Positions 51,155 through 60,534 of a stretch of DNA of 64,000 bases are shown here, piece after piece. The notes beneath the pieces are model-generated. The model worked only from the letters and a program-made list of their open reading frames with translations. It was not told where the DNA came from and did not search any database. Source of the stretch: Algoriphagus sp. CAU 1675 (GTDB lineage Bacteria > Bacteroidota > Bacteroidia > Cytophagales > Cyclobacteriaceae); the NCBI RefSeq assembly GCF_029222925.1, contig NZ_JARHUI010000002.1:1-64000 (forward strand), given 5' to 3'. The position numbers and the translations under genes were made by a program. The first letter of the stretch is position 1. Every line of letters starts with the position of its first letter.

Positions 51155-51173
51155 TATAAAATTCTAAACTCCA

Positions 51174-51623
51174 ATGGAAGAATTCCTAATCAGCGAAGTC
51201 ATGTTTGTGGAAGACGATTTGATCGTCAAAAAAGTAGGCAGCATACTCTTTCGCACCATTGGCTATACGAAAACTATCAGTCTATACGACAACGGAAGCC
51301 ATGCAATCCAGGAAATCCAAAGAAGGATTGAAGAGAAGCAATTTGAAAATCTGGAACTGCCCATTCTATTGCTTCTGGACATCAATATGCCGGTGATGAA
51401 TTCCTGGGACTTCTTGACCGAATATGCTTCCTTGGACCAATCTGTCAAAAAAAGATTCAGAATTGCCATCATCACCAGCTCCATCAACCCAGAGGATGAG
51501 GTAAAAGCTTATTCCTTCCCTGACGTGTTGGATTATATTCAAAAGCCCCTATCCCCTGAATACCTCAAGGATTTTTTGATTCGGCATAAGTTTTTTATTC
51601 AGCCATCAGTCAATGAGCAATAA
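51174..51623 (+). CDS. Single-domain response regulator (receiver only)
   Basis: A 149-residue CheY-like receiver: acidic pocket E13-D14-D15, phosphoacceptor D69 in LLLDINMP, T/S in ITSS and K124 in IQKPLSP. No output domain. It probably relays phosphate to or from a separate partner or binds a protein target. No kinase is adjacent. Confidence 0.92.
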   Translation: MEEFLISEVMFVEDDLIVKKVGSILFRTIGYTKTISLYDNGSHAIQEIQRRIEEKQFENLELPILLLLDINMPVMNSWDFLTEYASLDQSVKKRFRIAIITSSINPEDEVKAYSFPDVLDYIQKPLSPEYLKDFLIRHKFFIQPSVNEQ

Positions 51624-51625
51624 AA

Positions 51626-51650
51626 AAGCCCTCAGCTTTCTGAAGGCTCT
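51626..51650 (+). terminator. Likely terminator after the lone receiver
   Basis: Imperfect stem GCCCTCAG/CTGAAGGC (about 51628-51646) followed by TCTTTTATTG; one mismatch in the stem. Confidence 0.6.
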
Positions 51651-51697
51651 TTTATTGTATTTGGTTCAAACGGGATTCCCACCAACCCACTTTTAGA

Positions 51698-52267
51698 TCA
51701 GTTTTGCTTAATAGTTTGGAAGGCACGTTCGCTTGACCCTTCCAAGAGCTTCAAAGTTACATGTGATCTACCAAGCCCCCAATCCTGGACCTGAAGTCGA
51801 TAGCCCATTTGGAAAGCGCTAGTGGGTTCATTTCTGTCAAAATTCATGGAAGGATTACAGGAACTATGATATTTCTTTCTCCTTATGTCAGGGCTAAAAA
51901 CCAATTGATCATCCACGAACTCAACCTTTCCCTCTAAGTATTCTGCAATATAAGCCTGGCAGCCTCCCACCCCGGTGGATACCACTGTGGACCAAGAAAA
52001 TGTCCCATCTTCAAAAATCTCAATACCAAAGCCTGGCCTAGGATTCATGCTCCAAGGATCATAAGCTCCGTCAAACCACTGCCCAGTTGCCGGATTATAC
52101 AGCTTATCCTTGTAGGCATAGCCACTTGTAAAGCTCCACTCATCCAACCAAGTGCCCAGTAAAATTTCAGGCAATTCGTTGGAATTGGGCAGCGGATCCT
52201 GGTCTTCACCGCAAGATGAAAATCCAATCAGGCAAATCAAGCCTGTCAATATTGATGTACGAAACAT
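51698..52267 (-). CDS. Unknown lipoprotein, lipocalin-like size
   Basis: A 189-residue protein with a lipoprotein signal (IGFSSCGED, Cys about 19). The rest is beta-rich, with the WLDEWSF start, a paired GxFSW strand (FEDGTFSWSTVV), two further Cys residues and a pattern like small lipocalin-type domains of Bacteroidota. No family assigned. Transcribed alone. Confidence 0.7.
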   Translation of the reverse strand: MFRTSILTGLICLIGFSSCGEDQDPLPNSNELPEILLGTWLDEWSFTSGYAYKDKLYNPATGQWFDGAYDPWSMNPRPGFGIEIFEDGTFSWSTVVSTGVGGCQAYIAEYLEGKVEFVDDQLVFSPDIRRKKYHSSCNPSMNFDRNEPTSAFQMGYRLQVQDWGLGRSHVTLKLLEGSSERAFQTIKQN

Positions 52268-52539
52268 AAATGTTGATTAAGTATTAAAACAGAAAATTCA
52301 ATCCTTGAGATGGGAAAAATTGAGCTACAGTTGCTTAGGATAAAGGCTTTATTTGCCTAGAATTACTCCCATCTTTTAGAGTCAGCATATTAAAGGTCCT
52401 TGGAATTCAAATCTTTGGAGTGGAATTCTAATCGGTACCATGCAAAAGGAAGCCTATGACCTATTATTTAGTCATAGGCAAGGGATAAAAAAAAATTATC
52501 CTAATTAAAAACACGAGTAGCATTTAAGTAATTTTTCCC
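52268..52539. other. AT-rich intergenic region with a 9-bp hairpin
   Basis: No gene. GCCTATGAC/GTCATAGGC (52452-52460 and 52471-52479) forms a perfect stem; no T-run follows on the plus strand and only a weak T-rich tract on the minus strand. Purpose unknown; possibly a weak terminator. Confidence 0.45.
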
Positions 52540-52547
52540 TAAGTTTG
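52540..52547 (+). promoter_or_regulatory. -7 promoter element of the tRNA-Pro/tRNA-Leu unit
   Basis: TAAGTTTG fits TAnnTTTG perfectly, 80 bp before tRNA-Pro. A hairpin AAGTTTGT/ACAAACTT (52578-52585 and 52607-52614) lies in the leader. Confidence 0.65.
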
Positions 52548-52627
52548 CATCCGAATTAGGGATTGGCCTATTCAGAAAAGTTTGTTTCAGGTAGTTTACA
52601 ACCAGTACAAACTTACCAAAAAGTCTT

Positions 52628-52701
52628 CGGGGTGTAGCGTAGCCCGGTATCGCGCCACATTTGGGATGTGGAGGTCGTAGGTTCGAATCCTGCCACCCCG
52701 A
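52628..52701 (+). tRNA. tRNA-Pro (anticodon TGG)
   Basis: Acceptor stem CGGGGTG/CACCCCG, anticodon stem CCACA/TGTGG around loop TTTGGGA with anticodon TGG, T arm with TTCGAAT, discriminator A. 74 nt, CCA not encoded. Confidence 0.96.
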
Positions 52702-52729
52702 CTTTTAAATCATTTAATGAAAATCCGTT

Positions 52730-52811
52730 GCGGACGTGGCGAAATTGGTAGACGCACTGTCTTCAGGTGGCAGCGCCTTCGGGTGTGAAGGTTCGAATCC
52801 TTTCGTCCGCA
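52730..52811 (+). tRNA. tRNA-Leu (anticodon CAG)
   Basis: Acceptor stem GCGGACG/CGTCCGC (52730-52736 and 52804-52810), anticodon stem CTGTC/GGCAG around loop TTCAGGT giving CAG, long variable arm (GCCTTCGGGT) typical of Leu, discriminator A. It reads CUG. It lies 28 bp after tRNA-Pro and is followed by a strong hairpin. Confidence 0.95.
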
Positions 52812-52816
52812 CAAAA

Positions 52817-52850
52817 AGAGCCTATACTCACTGTATAGGCTCTTTTTTTG
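52817..52850 (+). terminator. Terminator after tRNA-Leu
   Basis: Perfect 11-bp stem AGAGCCTATAC/GTATAGGCTCT (52817-52827 and 52833-52843), loop TCACT, then a T-run. It may also serve the minus-strand AI-2E gene in part. Confidence 0.93.
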
Positions 52851-52889
52851 TTTCAGTATGCCAATCTTAGTTTTACCAATTTGTCCGAG

Positions 52890-53978
52890 TCAGTTAATCT
52901 TCTTTCTCTTAATCTTTTTCAAAAAGAGTTTTAAGTAATTTTCCTTCTCTTCATTTACCGGCACATCATCGCTAAGCAAATATCCAAATGCTTCCAAACC
53001 GTAACTTCTCTCCAAGGTAATTTTCAAAACTCCCACCATTGGAATAAAAAGAACCATTCCTGAAATTCCCCAAAGCCATCCTCCAAGTAGTATGGCCAAA
53101 ATCACTGCCAAGGCATTAACTTTTACCTGAGACCCTACAATCCATGGAGTGATGATGTTATTTTCCAACAACTGAATACCCCATAATACCACAAAAGTCA
53201 AGAGTGGATACACCATGGAGTCTGTGGTCAAAAACACGTAAAGGATTGCGAAAAAGGAAGAAATCACCACTCCTACATAAGGGATTAGGTTCATCACAGC
53301 AATAAACACCCCAAATAAGAGAAAATATTTGACCCCGATGGAGTAGAAAAACAAACCCGCCAAAACCACCATAATCCCTGTTACCCGAAGCATACCGCTA
53401 AGGTAGGACTGAATGATATGACCACTGTCTCCAACCCAAAGCAGGACTTTCTCATTTGAATCGGCAGAAAGTTTTAATAGAAAAGCCATAAAAAAATCCT
53501 TATAATACATCATTAGAAAGATATACAAAGGAATAATACCTGCCAGAGTCAATGATTTTCCCGTAGAAAAGAGAGTCTCGTCCAGGTTTTCTAATTTCAG
53601 AATCGACCAAACCTCCAATTTATGAGCAGGGTCTCGCCAGTTTTCCCCTAGTAGCAAACTGGCTTCGTCCATATAAATACTTAGCTTTTCCTGAAGTTTT
53701 TCTCCTATTTCGGGTACATCCCGTATCAACCCTACCATTTGATTGAGCAGCAGGTAGAATATACCCACGGCTATCAGGGTAACAATAAGAATACTGATAA
53801 CAATAGCTACTCCCCGAGGAAATCTTCGTTTTTCGAACCAGTTGGAAATGGGATTGAGGGAAAAGGCAAAAAAGACCCCCCAAACCATAGGAACCAGGAT
53901 AAATGAACCTTCCTTGAGCACCAGGGATCCAAAAACCAATATGACAAGAAAGTATGCCGTTTTCTGTAGTGAATTCAT
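52890..53978 (-). CDS. AI-2E/PerM-family transporter
   Basis: 362 residues from the ATG at 53978 (MNSLQKTAYF); the open frame is 24 codons longer. About eight membrane helices with the family layout: two N-terminal helix pairs, a soluble middle portion (residues about 80-140), the conserved FGVFIAVMNLIPYVGVVIS segment and GSQVKVNALAVILAILLGGWLWG near the end. Family members export quorum-sensing molecules (TqsA), exchange ions or remain uncharacterised; no specific substrate is assignable. Transcribed alone. Confidence 0.9.
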   Translation of the reverse strand: MNSLQKTAYFLVILVFGSLVLKEGSFILVPMVWGVFFAFSLNPISNWFEKRRFPRGVAIVISILIVTLIAVGIFYLLLNQMVGLIRDVPEIGEKLQEKLSIYMDEASLLLGENWRDPAHKLEVWSILKLENLDETLFSTGKSLTLAGIIPLYIFLMMYYKDFFMAFLLKLSADSNEKVLLWVGDSGHIIQSYLSGMLRVTGIMVVLAGLFFYSIGVKYFLLFGVFIAVMNLIPYVGVVISSFFAILYVFLTTDSMVYPLLTFVVLWGIQLLENNIITPWIVGSQVKVNALAVILAILLGGWLWGISGMVLFIPMVGVLKITLERSYGLEAFGYLLSDDVPVNEEKENYLKLFLKKIKRKKIN

Positions 53979-54110
53979 CAGGTTTTGATATTGATAGCTG
54001 AATATACTAAATCCATTGAAGGCAAATATTTTCAGCCCATCAATCTTCAAATGAAAACTTCCAAATAATACTTAATTTTCAAAAATCTAGAATTGATCAA
54101 ACTCATACCT

Positions 54111-54968
54111 ATGAAAAAATTAATCGTTGCCTTGGCTTTGTCTATTCCTGCCTTGGGCTTTGCTCAGGCCCGGGTGGACACAATTGAAGTATATTCTTCC
54201 GCCATGAACAAAACCCTGAAGGCTGCTGTCACCACCCCATCAACCTACCAATCCAATGAAAAAAGCTACCCCGTAATTTACCTCCTACATGGTGGAAGTG
54301 GTTCATTCAGTGATTGGCATCAGAAGGTAACCGAGCCAGGATTGGTGAATCGAATGGCAGAAGAACAGGATTTGATCATCGTGACTCCAGGAGTTGGGCC
54401 TTCCTGTTACTATTATGATAGCCCTAAAATGGATTCTGTCCGTTATGAAACCTATCTCATCCAAGAGCTTATCCCTTTTGTTGACGAAAATTACAGGACG
54501 CTCAATCAGAGAGAATCCAGGGCGATTACTGGACTTTCCATGGGAGGACATGGGGCCATTTGGCTTTCTGCCCGCCACCCTGAGCTTTTTGTAGCGGCCG
54601 GGAGTATGAGTGGGGTAATGAATATTGACACCCGTATGTGGAAAGTTCCGGAAGAATTCGGAACCCTCAGAAGTACCCAACAAAAAGCCATGTTGGGCGA
54701 AGACCTGAATTACGATGGACCTGAATTCAACTCCTATACTGCTGTAGGCTATGTGGGAAAAATGAAGGAAAACGGGCTGCATCTTATTCTCGATTGTGGG
54801 GTGGATGATTTTCTCATCGCTACCAATAGGCAAATGCATCAGCTTCTCCTGGAAAACGGCACTCCTCACGAATACATTGAAAGACCGGGAGCCCATACCT
54901 GGCCCTATTGGACTGAAGCTTTACCGGTTCACCTGTTGTTTTTTGACAAGTACCTGAAAAGACAATAA
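54111..54968 (+). CDS. Exported esterase (alpha/beta-hydrolase, EstA/S-formylglutathione-hydrolase-like)
   Basis: 285 residues from the ATG at 54111 (MKKLIVALAL), with a signal peptide ending GFAQ. The triad is visible: Ser143 in GLSMGGHGA, Asp232 or 233 in DCGVDDF and His262 in PGAHTWPYW. This is the putative-esterase (EstA/Est D) family, which hydrolyses short acyl esters. The enzyme is exported. It is a single gene. Confidence 0.9.
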   Translation: MKKLIVALALSIPALGFAQARVDTIEVYSSAMNKTLKAAVTTPSTYQSNEKSYPVIYLLHGGSGSFSDWHQKVTEPGLVNRMAEEQDLIIVTPGVGPSCYYYDSPKMDSVRYETYLIQELIPFVDENYRTLNQRESRAITGLSMGGHGAIWLSARHPELFVAAGSMSGVMNIDTRMWKVPEEFGTLRSTQQKAMLGEDLNYDGPEFNSYTAVGYVGKMKENGLHLILDCGVDDFLIATNRQMHQLLLENGTPHEYIERPGAHTWPYWTEALPVHLLFFDKYLKRQ

Positions 54969-55056
54969 TTAACTTTCCTTCCTCCTACAAAAGCATAAAT
55001 AAATTCCAAAATTCGTCGAATTTTTGCTTTTTGCAGGAGTTTCACTACCCATTACT

Positions 55057-56193
55057 ATGTCCAAATTTGATTCAATCAGGCCTTTTTACGATGCTGAAGT
55101 CCATAATGCATTGATGAGTATCATCGATGATCCCATGCTTGAGGCCATGATGAATTTCACCTTCCCGGAAGACCAAAGCTCTCATTGGAAAGAACAAATG
55201 AGTCATACTCATTCCCTACGGGATTTTCAGATCAACTTCATTTATCCCGGATTGATGAAAGTCCTCGAAAAAAGTTCAGATGGCCTATCCTCTGGAGGTT
55301 TTGATCTTTTGGAACCCAACACCGCATATCTCTTTATCTCCAATCACCGGGACATCATTCTCGATACCTCTCTTCTGAATTCCTGTCTCTATGAAAATGG
55401 GCTGGTGATGACAACATCGGCAATTGGAGACAATTTGATCCAAAAACCATTTCTTCTGACTCTGTCCAAACTCAACCGGAACTTCGCCATTAAAAGAGGC
55501 TTGACCGGAAGGGCTTTACTGGAAAGTTCTCAGCTGGTATCTGAGTATATCCGAAAATCCTTGGTCCATGAAAACCGTTCCGTATGGACAGCACAGCGGG
55601 AAGGAAGGACCAAAGACGGAAATGACATTACTCAAAAAGGAGTGCTAAAAATGCTTACTCTATCAGAGGAAAGTAGAGACTCATTTTCCTATTTCGAAAA
55701 AATCAAGTTGGTTCCTGTATCAATTTCCTATGAATACGATCCCACTGATATCCTAAAAATGCCCGAACTTCTGGCAAAATCAAGAGATGAAAAGTATGTA
55801 AAAAGTGAAAATGAGGATTTCCTCAACTTGCTAAGAGGGATCATGGGTACTAAAAAACGAATTCACATTCAGGTCAATGGGGTTCTGGATCAGGAAATCC
55901 AGCAAATTTCCCAAATGGAAATCAGCCAAGGTGAAAAACTTTCTGCATTGGGCGAGTTAATTGACCAAAAAATCTGGAAAGGCTACAAACTATGGCCTTC
56001 CAACTTCATAGCCCATGACCTGCTTCATGGAAATGAAGAATACAGGAACTTTTATACCCCGGAAGAGAAAAAAGCATTTGAGAATAGGCTGAATTCCAAA
56101 ATTGACACTTCCCATCCTGAAATAGTCAAGAACTTCCTTTCCATGTATGCCTATCCTGTGATTAATCATCAAAAAGTGCTTAGTGTTCATTGA
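55057..56193 (+). CDS. PlsC-type glycerol acyltransferase
   Basis: 378 residues from the ATG at 55057 (MSKFDSIRPFYDAE); an earlier TTG is unlikely. The acyltransferase motif NHxxxxD appears as NHRDIILD with His97 and Asp103, followed by FAIKRGLTG and WTAQREGRTKDG, typical of the 1-acylglycerol-3-phosphate acyltransferase family. The C-terminal half contains an additional helical region. The substrate is probably lysophosphatidate or a related lipid. A hairpin overlaps its stop codon. Confidence 0.88.
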   Translation: MSKFDSIRPFYDAEVHNALMSIIDDPMLEAMMNFTFPEDQSSHWKEQMSHTHSLRDFQINFIYPGLMKVLEKSSDGLSSGGFDLLEPNTAYLFISNHRDIILDTSLLNSCLYENGLVMTTSAIGDNLIQKPFLLTLSKLNRNFAIKRGLTGRALLESSQLVSEYIRKSLVHENRSVWTAQREGRTKDGNDITQKGVLKMLTLSEESRDSFSYFEKIKLVPVSISYEYDPTDILKMPELLAKSRDEKYVKSENEDFLNLLRGIMGTKKRIHIQVNGVLDQEIQQISQMEISQGEKLSALGELIDQKIWKGYKLWPSNFIAHDLLHGNEEYRNFYTPEEKKAFENRLNSKIDTSHPEIVKNFLSMYAYPVINHQKVLSVH

Positions 56194-56202
56194 GCACTTT
56201 TT
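56171..56202 (+). terminator. Terminator hairpin overlapping the acyltransferase stop codon
   Basis: Stem AAAAAGTGCT/AGCACTTTTT (56171-56180 and 56193-56202), loop of twelve bases that contains the TGA stop (56191-56193) at its edge. The five T of the 3' arm act as the tail. Confidence 0.7.
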
Positions 56203-56295
56203 GCTTAAACACCTTATTTGAAAAGACTAGGACGACATTTGGATTTTCTAACAAGGAATGCGCATTCGAAAAATAGAACCCCAAGAGCAAGAGGC

Positions 56296-56892
56296 ATGAA
56301 AAACTTCCTTTTTCTTCTCCTTCTGACTGGTTTCGTGTTGAGTCCAGCCCTCCTTTCAGCCCAATCCCAAGCTGAAAAAATACCGGTAGGCCAGATTCAA
56401 ACCCCTTATGGAACCATTCTGATCTCCCTAGATGAGCGTACTCCAAACCATAAAAAAAGCTTTATCCAACTTGCGGAATCGGGATACTGGGATTCCTTGA
56501 CCTTTAACCGGGTCATTCCGAATTTCGTGGCACAAGGCGGTTGCCCAGACACCCCTGAGGGATTCAATGATCCTGAGTATTTGTTGGAACCGGAATTCCA
56601 CCCTGAACTTAGGCATCGCTACGGGGCTGTAGGAGCAGGAAGGGATGATAACCCCGGCAAATTATCCGCTAGGTGCCAGTTTTATATCGTACAAAATAAG
56701 GAAGGCCTGCACCGCTTGGACAATAATTACACGGTTTTTGGCCAGGTGATCAAAGGCATGGAAATCATCGATCAAATTGTCAATGTTGATCGGGACCAGC
56801 TGGATACTCCGCTACAGCCTGTGAGTTTGGACATTGATATCATTTATCTCAGCCAAGAGGAAATCCAAGGCTTGAAAGCCCCCATTCACTGA
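56296..56892 (+). CDS. Exported cyclophilin-type peptidyl-prolyl isomerase
   Basis: 198 residues from the ATG at 56296 (MKNFLFLLLLTGF), with a signal peptide ending LLSAQ; the longer open frame from 56218 uses a TTG. The cyclophilin fold is clear: FNRVIPNFVAQGG, KLSARCQFYIVQ and DNNYTVFGQVIKGM. It isomerises prolyl bonds and helps protein folding in the periplasm. Confidence 0.92.
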   Translation: MKNFLFLLLLTGFVLSPALLSAQSQAEKIPVGQIQTPYGTILISLDERTPNHKKSFIQLAESGYWDSLTFNRVIPNFVAQGGCPDTPEGFNDPEYLLEPEFHPELRHRYGAVGAGRDDNPGKLSARCQFYIVQNKEGLHRLDNNYTVFGQVIKGMEIIDQIVNVDRDQLDTPLQPVSLDIDIIYLSQEEIQGLKAPIH

Positions 56893-57030
56893 GACCATTT
56901 ATAACCAAAGAAAGCCAAATCATACATTCCCGAAATGGAAACTTGGTAAATCCGTCAAAGAGGATAATTTGGAGAATGGTTTTAGCCCATTAAAAAGATC
57001 AGTCAATTACTAACCTTAATTCCCAAAATA

Positions 57031-58104
57031 ATGCGTAAGCCCATCCGAATCCTGATTGTTGGTTGTGGAAACATGGGTGCTTCCCATGCAACTGCCTATC
57101 ATCACATGGCAGAATTTGAAATCTGCGGACTCGTAGCCCGTGGGGAGAGTAAAGTCCGGTTAAACAAAAACCTGGGAGCGGATTATCCACTTTTCGACGA
57201 TTATGAAAATGCATTGGCGGAAACCAAACCTGATGCTGTCTGCATTTCCACATACCCGGACACCCATGAGGACTTTGCATTGAAAGCCTTAGATTCAGGA
57301 TGCCATATTTTTATTGAAAAACCACTGGCAGATACAGTAATCGGCTGCGAAAAAATCATCTCAAAAGCGAAGGAAACAGGAAAAAAAGTGGTAGTTGGCT
57401 ATATTTTGAGACACCATCCCTCCTGGATCAGATTCATTGAAGAAGCACAGAAACTGGGCAAGCCATTGGTCATGAGAATGAATCTCAACCAGCAAAGTCA
57501 CGGCTTCATGTGGGATGTTCACAGAAATCTCATGAAGAGCCTTAGCCCTATTGTAGACTGTGGAGTACACTACATCGATGTAATGTGCCAAATGACCCGG
57601 TCCAAACCCCTGTCAGTCTCTGCAATTGGAGCACGTCTGACTGATGATATAGCAAAGGATAATTACAATTACGGACAGCTTCAAATCCGCTTTGATGACG
57701 GTTCCGTAGGATGGTATGAGGCAGGTTGGGGTCCAATGATCAGCGAAACTGCATTTTTTGTCAAAGATGTCTTCGGGCCTAAGGGAGCTGTCTCCATTGT
57801 GGCAAAGGATGCCGGTGCCGCAGGCAAATCAGACAACGTGGATTCACACACCAAGACCGAATCCATACGGATCCATCATGCTGACATTGACGACAAAAAT
57901 CATTTCACCAAAAAAGATGAATGGGTGAACATGAAAGACGAACCAGGACACCAAGAGCTGTGTGACCGTGAACAAGCGTATTTTCTGAAAGCCATCCAAG
58001 AAGATCTGGATTTGACTGACCATCTGGATGATGCACTGAACAGTCTTAAAATTGCTTTTGCCTGTGATGAGTCGGTTAGGACAGGAGAAATTGTTAGATT
58101 ATAG
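57031..58104 (+). CDS. Gfo/Idh/MocA-family oxidoreductase
   Basis: A 357-residue cytoplasmic protein. The Rossmann motif is ILIVGCGNMGASHA, and EKP (96-98) in HIFIEKPLAD is the family hallmark; the catalytic region reads DCGVHYIDVM with His. Members oxidise or reduce sugars, inositols and related compounds with NAD(P). The exact substrate is not evident, and no sugar-pathway gene is next to it. Confidence 0.93.
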   Translation: MRKPIRILIVGCGNMGASHATAYHHMAEFEICGLVARGESKVRLNKNLGADYPLFDDYENALAETKPDAVCISTYPDTHEDFALKALDSGCHIFIEKPLADTVIGCEKIISKAKETGKKVVVGYILRHHPSWIRFIEEAQKLGKPLVMRMNLNQQSHGFMWDVHRNLMKSLSPIVDCGVHYIDVMCQMTRSKPLSVSAIGARLTDDIAKDNYNYGQLQIRFDDGSVGWYEAGWGPMISETAFFVKDVFGPKGAVSIVAKDAGAAGKSDNVDSHTKTESIRIHHADIDDKNHFTKKDEWVNMKDEPGHQELCDREQAYFLKAIQEDLDLTDHLDDALNSLKIAFACDESVRTGEIVRL

Positions 58105-58177
58105 ACTAATCTAAGTCAAGGAGACTTGGTTTTTCACCTATGACGAAGAACCTCCACTCAAAAATCATCTATCCAAA

Positions 58178-60532
58178 ATGCCACAAATACCCTCAGATAA
58201 GCAAAATCAAGAAGAAAGAATTTCGAAGGAGCTGATTTCTGAAAAAGCCCAGATGATGGAATTAGTCAGAAAACTGGAATTGGCACAGGAGATTGGCAAA
58301 ATCGGGTACTGGGAACTTGACCTTGTGACCCATGAAATTTTTTGGTCTGATGAAGTATATAAAATCTGGGGAGTCGAAAAAGAATCCTTTAAACCAAAGC
58401 TAAGTACATTTGAGGCCACCATTCATCCAGAAGATTTTCAGGAATTTCTAAAGCATCAGGATGGAGCCATTGCTGGGCTACATCCGCTGGACATGTCTCA
58501 CAGGATCATTCTTCCCTTTGGTGAAATCAAATATGTCCATGAAAAGGGAATTTTGGAAACCGATTCCATTTCAGGGAACCCGCGTTTTAAGGGAACTGTC
58601 CAAGACATCACCCTTCAAAAGACTTTCGAATTGGAATTGGTTAAAAGAAACCAATTCATAGAAGAAACTCTCAAAAATCTTCCTCTTGGAATAACTGTCA
58701 ATCAGATCAGTACAGGAAAAGTCACCTACATCAATCCCGCATTTTCCAAAATTTATGGATGGCCGGAAGAAGATTTTACAGACCTAGGCTCCTTCTTTGA
58801 AAAAATATATCCGAATTTGGAATACCGCAATTATATCACGAACATCATCTTAAATGATATTGAAAGCGGAGTTCCGGAAAGAATGGAATGGAGGGAAATA
58901 CCCATTAGCACTCAACAGGGAGAAACACGCATTATCTCTGCCAAAAACATCCCCCTCCCCGATCAGGACCTGATGATTTCGACTGTTATCGACGAAACGG
59001 ACCGCTATTGGGCTCAACAGGCTCTTCAAAAAAGTAATGAACGTTTCCATCTTGCCACGGAGGCGGTATCAGATGCCGTATCCGATTGGGATATTCCAAG
59101 CGAGAAAATTTTCTGGGGAAAAGGATTTCACCGACTCTTCGGATATCCAGAAACGATGGAATACGTTTCACCGGATTTTTGGGAAAGCAAAGTTCATCCA
59201 GACGATTTACAGAAGATTATGGAATCCATAATCGAAACCAGAAAAAACATCTCTGCGAGTAAATGGACTGGCGAATACCGTTTCCAGAAATTTGACGGTA
59301 CCTATGCCTTTGTTAAAGAAAACACTATAATTATTCGAGATCAAACAGGAATTCCCATCCGAATCGTAGGAGCACTTCAGGACATAACCGAAAGAAAGGA
59401 AGCGGAAAAAAAGATCGAGGAATACAATGAACGGTTTAATATCATAGCCAATGCAACCAACGATGCGATTTGGGACTGGAAGATTGATACGGGAGAGCAT
59501 TTCTGGAGTGAGGGCTTCAACCGCTTTTTGGAGGAAGATGTCGCGGGTATTCATTTTGATTTCAGCAAATGGAGCGACAGAATCCATCCCGAAGACAAAC
59601 AAAAAATCACCGATAATCTCTATAGACTTCTGGGAGACCCTTCGATATATTATTTCCAAACGGAATACAGGTTTATCAAAAAATCCGGGGAAGCTATTTA
59701 CGTAATAGACAAAGGAAGAATTATTAGGGATGAAGAGGGAAAGGCCATCCGTATGGTAGGTGCAATTCAGGACATCACGGAAAGAAAATCCTATGAAGAA
59801 TCCCTGAAAACCTTAAATACCCGACTGGAACAGATCAACCACGATCTGGAAATCAGCAATAAAGAACTTGAGCAATTTGCTTATGTCGCCTCCCATGACC
59901 TACAGGAGCCTTTGCGGATGATTTCAAGCTTTTTGGGTCTAATCGAAAAAAAATACGAGGAAGTCCTGGACGAAAAAGGAAGGCAATACATTCACTTTGC
60001 GGTAGACGGAGCCAAACGAATGCGGGAAATCATGCTGGACTTGTTGGAGTTTTCGAGGGTGGGAGACCATTCTGAAGTCAAAACAAAACTGAACACCCAT
60101 TCGGTGATCCAGGAAATTCTGCTTTACAACAAAAAATTAATCGAGGAAAAAAAGGCAAAAATCCATCTTGGAAGACTTGTGGAAATTTTTGCACACCGAA
60201 ACTCCATTTTCCAACTATTTCAGAATCTGATCCTGAATTCTCTTAAATACCAACCCGAAAATCAGATTCCTGAAATTTGGATTGAATCACAGGATGAAGG
60301 AGATCATTGGAAATTCAGTATAAAGGATAACGGAATTGGGATAGAGCATGAATACCATGAGAAAATATTTATAATCTTCCAAAGACTTCACCAAAGGGAA
60401 GAATATTCCGGATCAGGAATAGGCTTGGCCATCTGCAAAAAAATCGTCGAAATTCACGGAGGAAAAATCTGGCTGGAATCAATACCGGGTCAGGGAAGCA
60501 CCTTTTTCTTTTCGATTAAAAAACCCTTCTAA
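58178..60532 (+). CDS. Cytoplasmic multi-PAS sensor histidine kinase
   Basis: 784 residues, no membrane segments. At least four PAS/PAC units are visible (for example IGYWELDLVTHEIFWSDEVYKIWG, HRIILPFGEIKYVHEKG, GTVQDITLQK, VGALQDITERK and VGAIQDITERK), followed by a HisKA with H573 (YVASHDLQEPLRMISSF) and an HATPase with the N-box NLILNSLKYQ and the DNGIGIE and SGSGIGLA motifs. PAS units suggest redox, light or ligand sensing. It is followed 2 bp later by a second kinase, and later by Rcp-type receivers, so it belongs to a signalling cluster. Confidence 0.94.
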   Translation: MPQIPSDKQNQEERISKELISEKAQMMELVRKLELAQEIGKIGYWELDLVTHEIFWSDEVYKIWGVEKESFKPKLSTFEATIHPEDFQEFLKHQDGAIAGLHPLDMSHRIILPFGEIKYVHEKGILETDSISGNPRFKGTVQDITLQKTFELELVKRNQFIEETLKNLPLGITVNQISTGKVTYINPAFSKIYGWPEEDFTDLGSFFEKIYPNLEYRNYITNIILNDIESGVPERMEWREIPISTQQGETRIISAKNIPLPDQDLMISTVIDETDRYWAQQALQKSNERFHLATEAVSDAVSDWDIPSEKIFWGKGFHRLFGYPETMEYVSPDFWESKVHPDDLQKIMESIIETRKNISASKWTGEYRFQKFDGTYAFVKENTIIIRDQTGIPIRIVGALQDITERKEAEKKIEEYNERFNIIANATNDAIWDWKIDTGEHFWSEGFNRFLEEDVAGIHFDFSKWSDRIHPEDKQKITDNLYRLLGDPSIYYFQTEYRFIKKSGEAIYVIDKGRIIRDEEGKAIRMVGAIQDITERKSYEESLKTLNTRLEQINHDLEISNKELEQFAYVASHDLQEPLRMISSFLGLIEKKYEEVLDEKGRQYIHFAVDGAKRMREIMLDLLEFSRVGDHSEVKTKLNTHSVIQEILLYNKKLIEEKKAKIHLGRLVEIFAHRNSIFQLFQNLILNSLKYQPENQIPEIWIESQDEGDHWKFSIKDNGIGIEHEYHEKIFIIFQRLHQREEYSGSGIGLAICKKIVEIHGGKIWLESIPGQGSTFFFSIKKPF

Positions 60533-60534
60533 TC

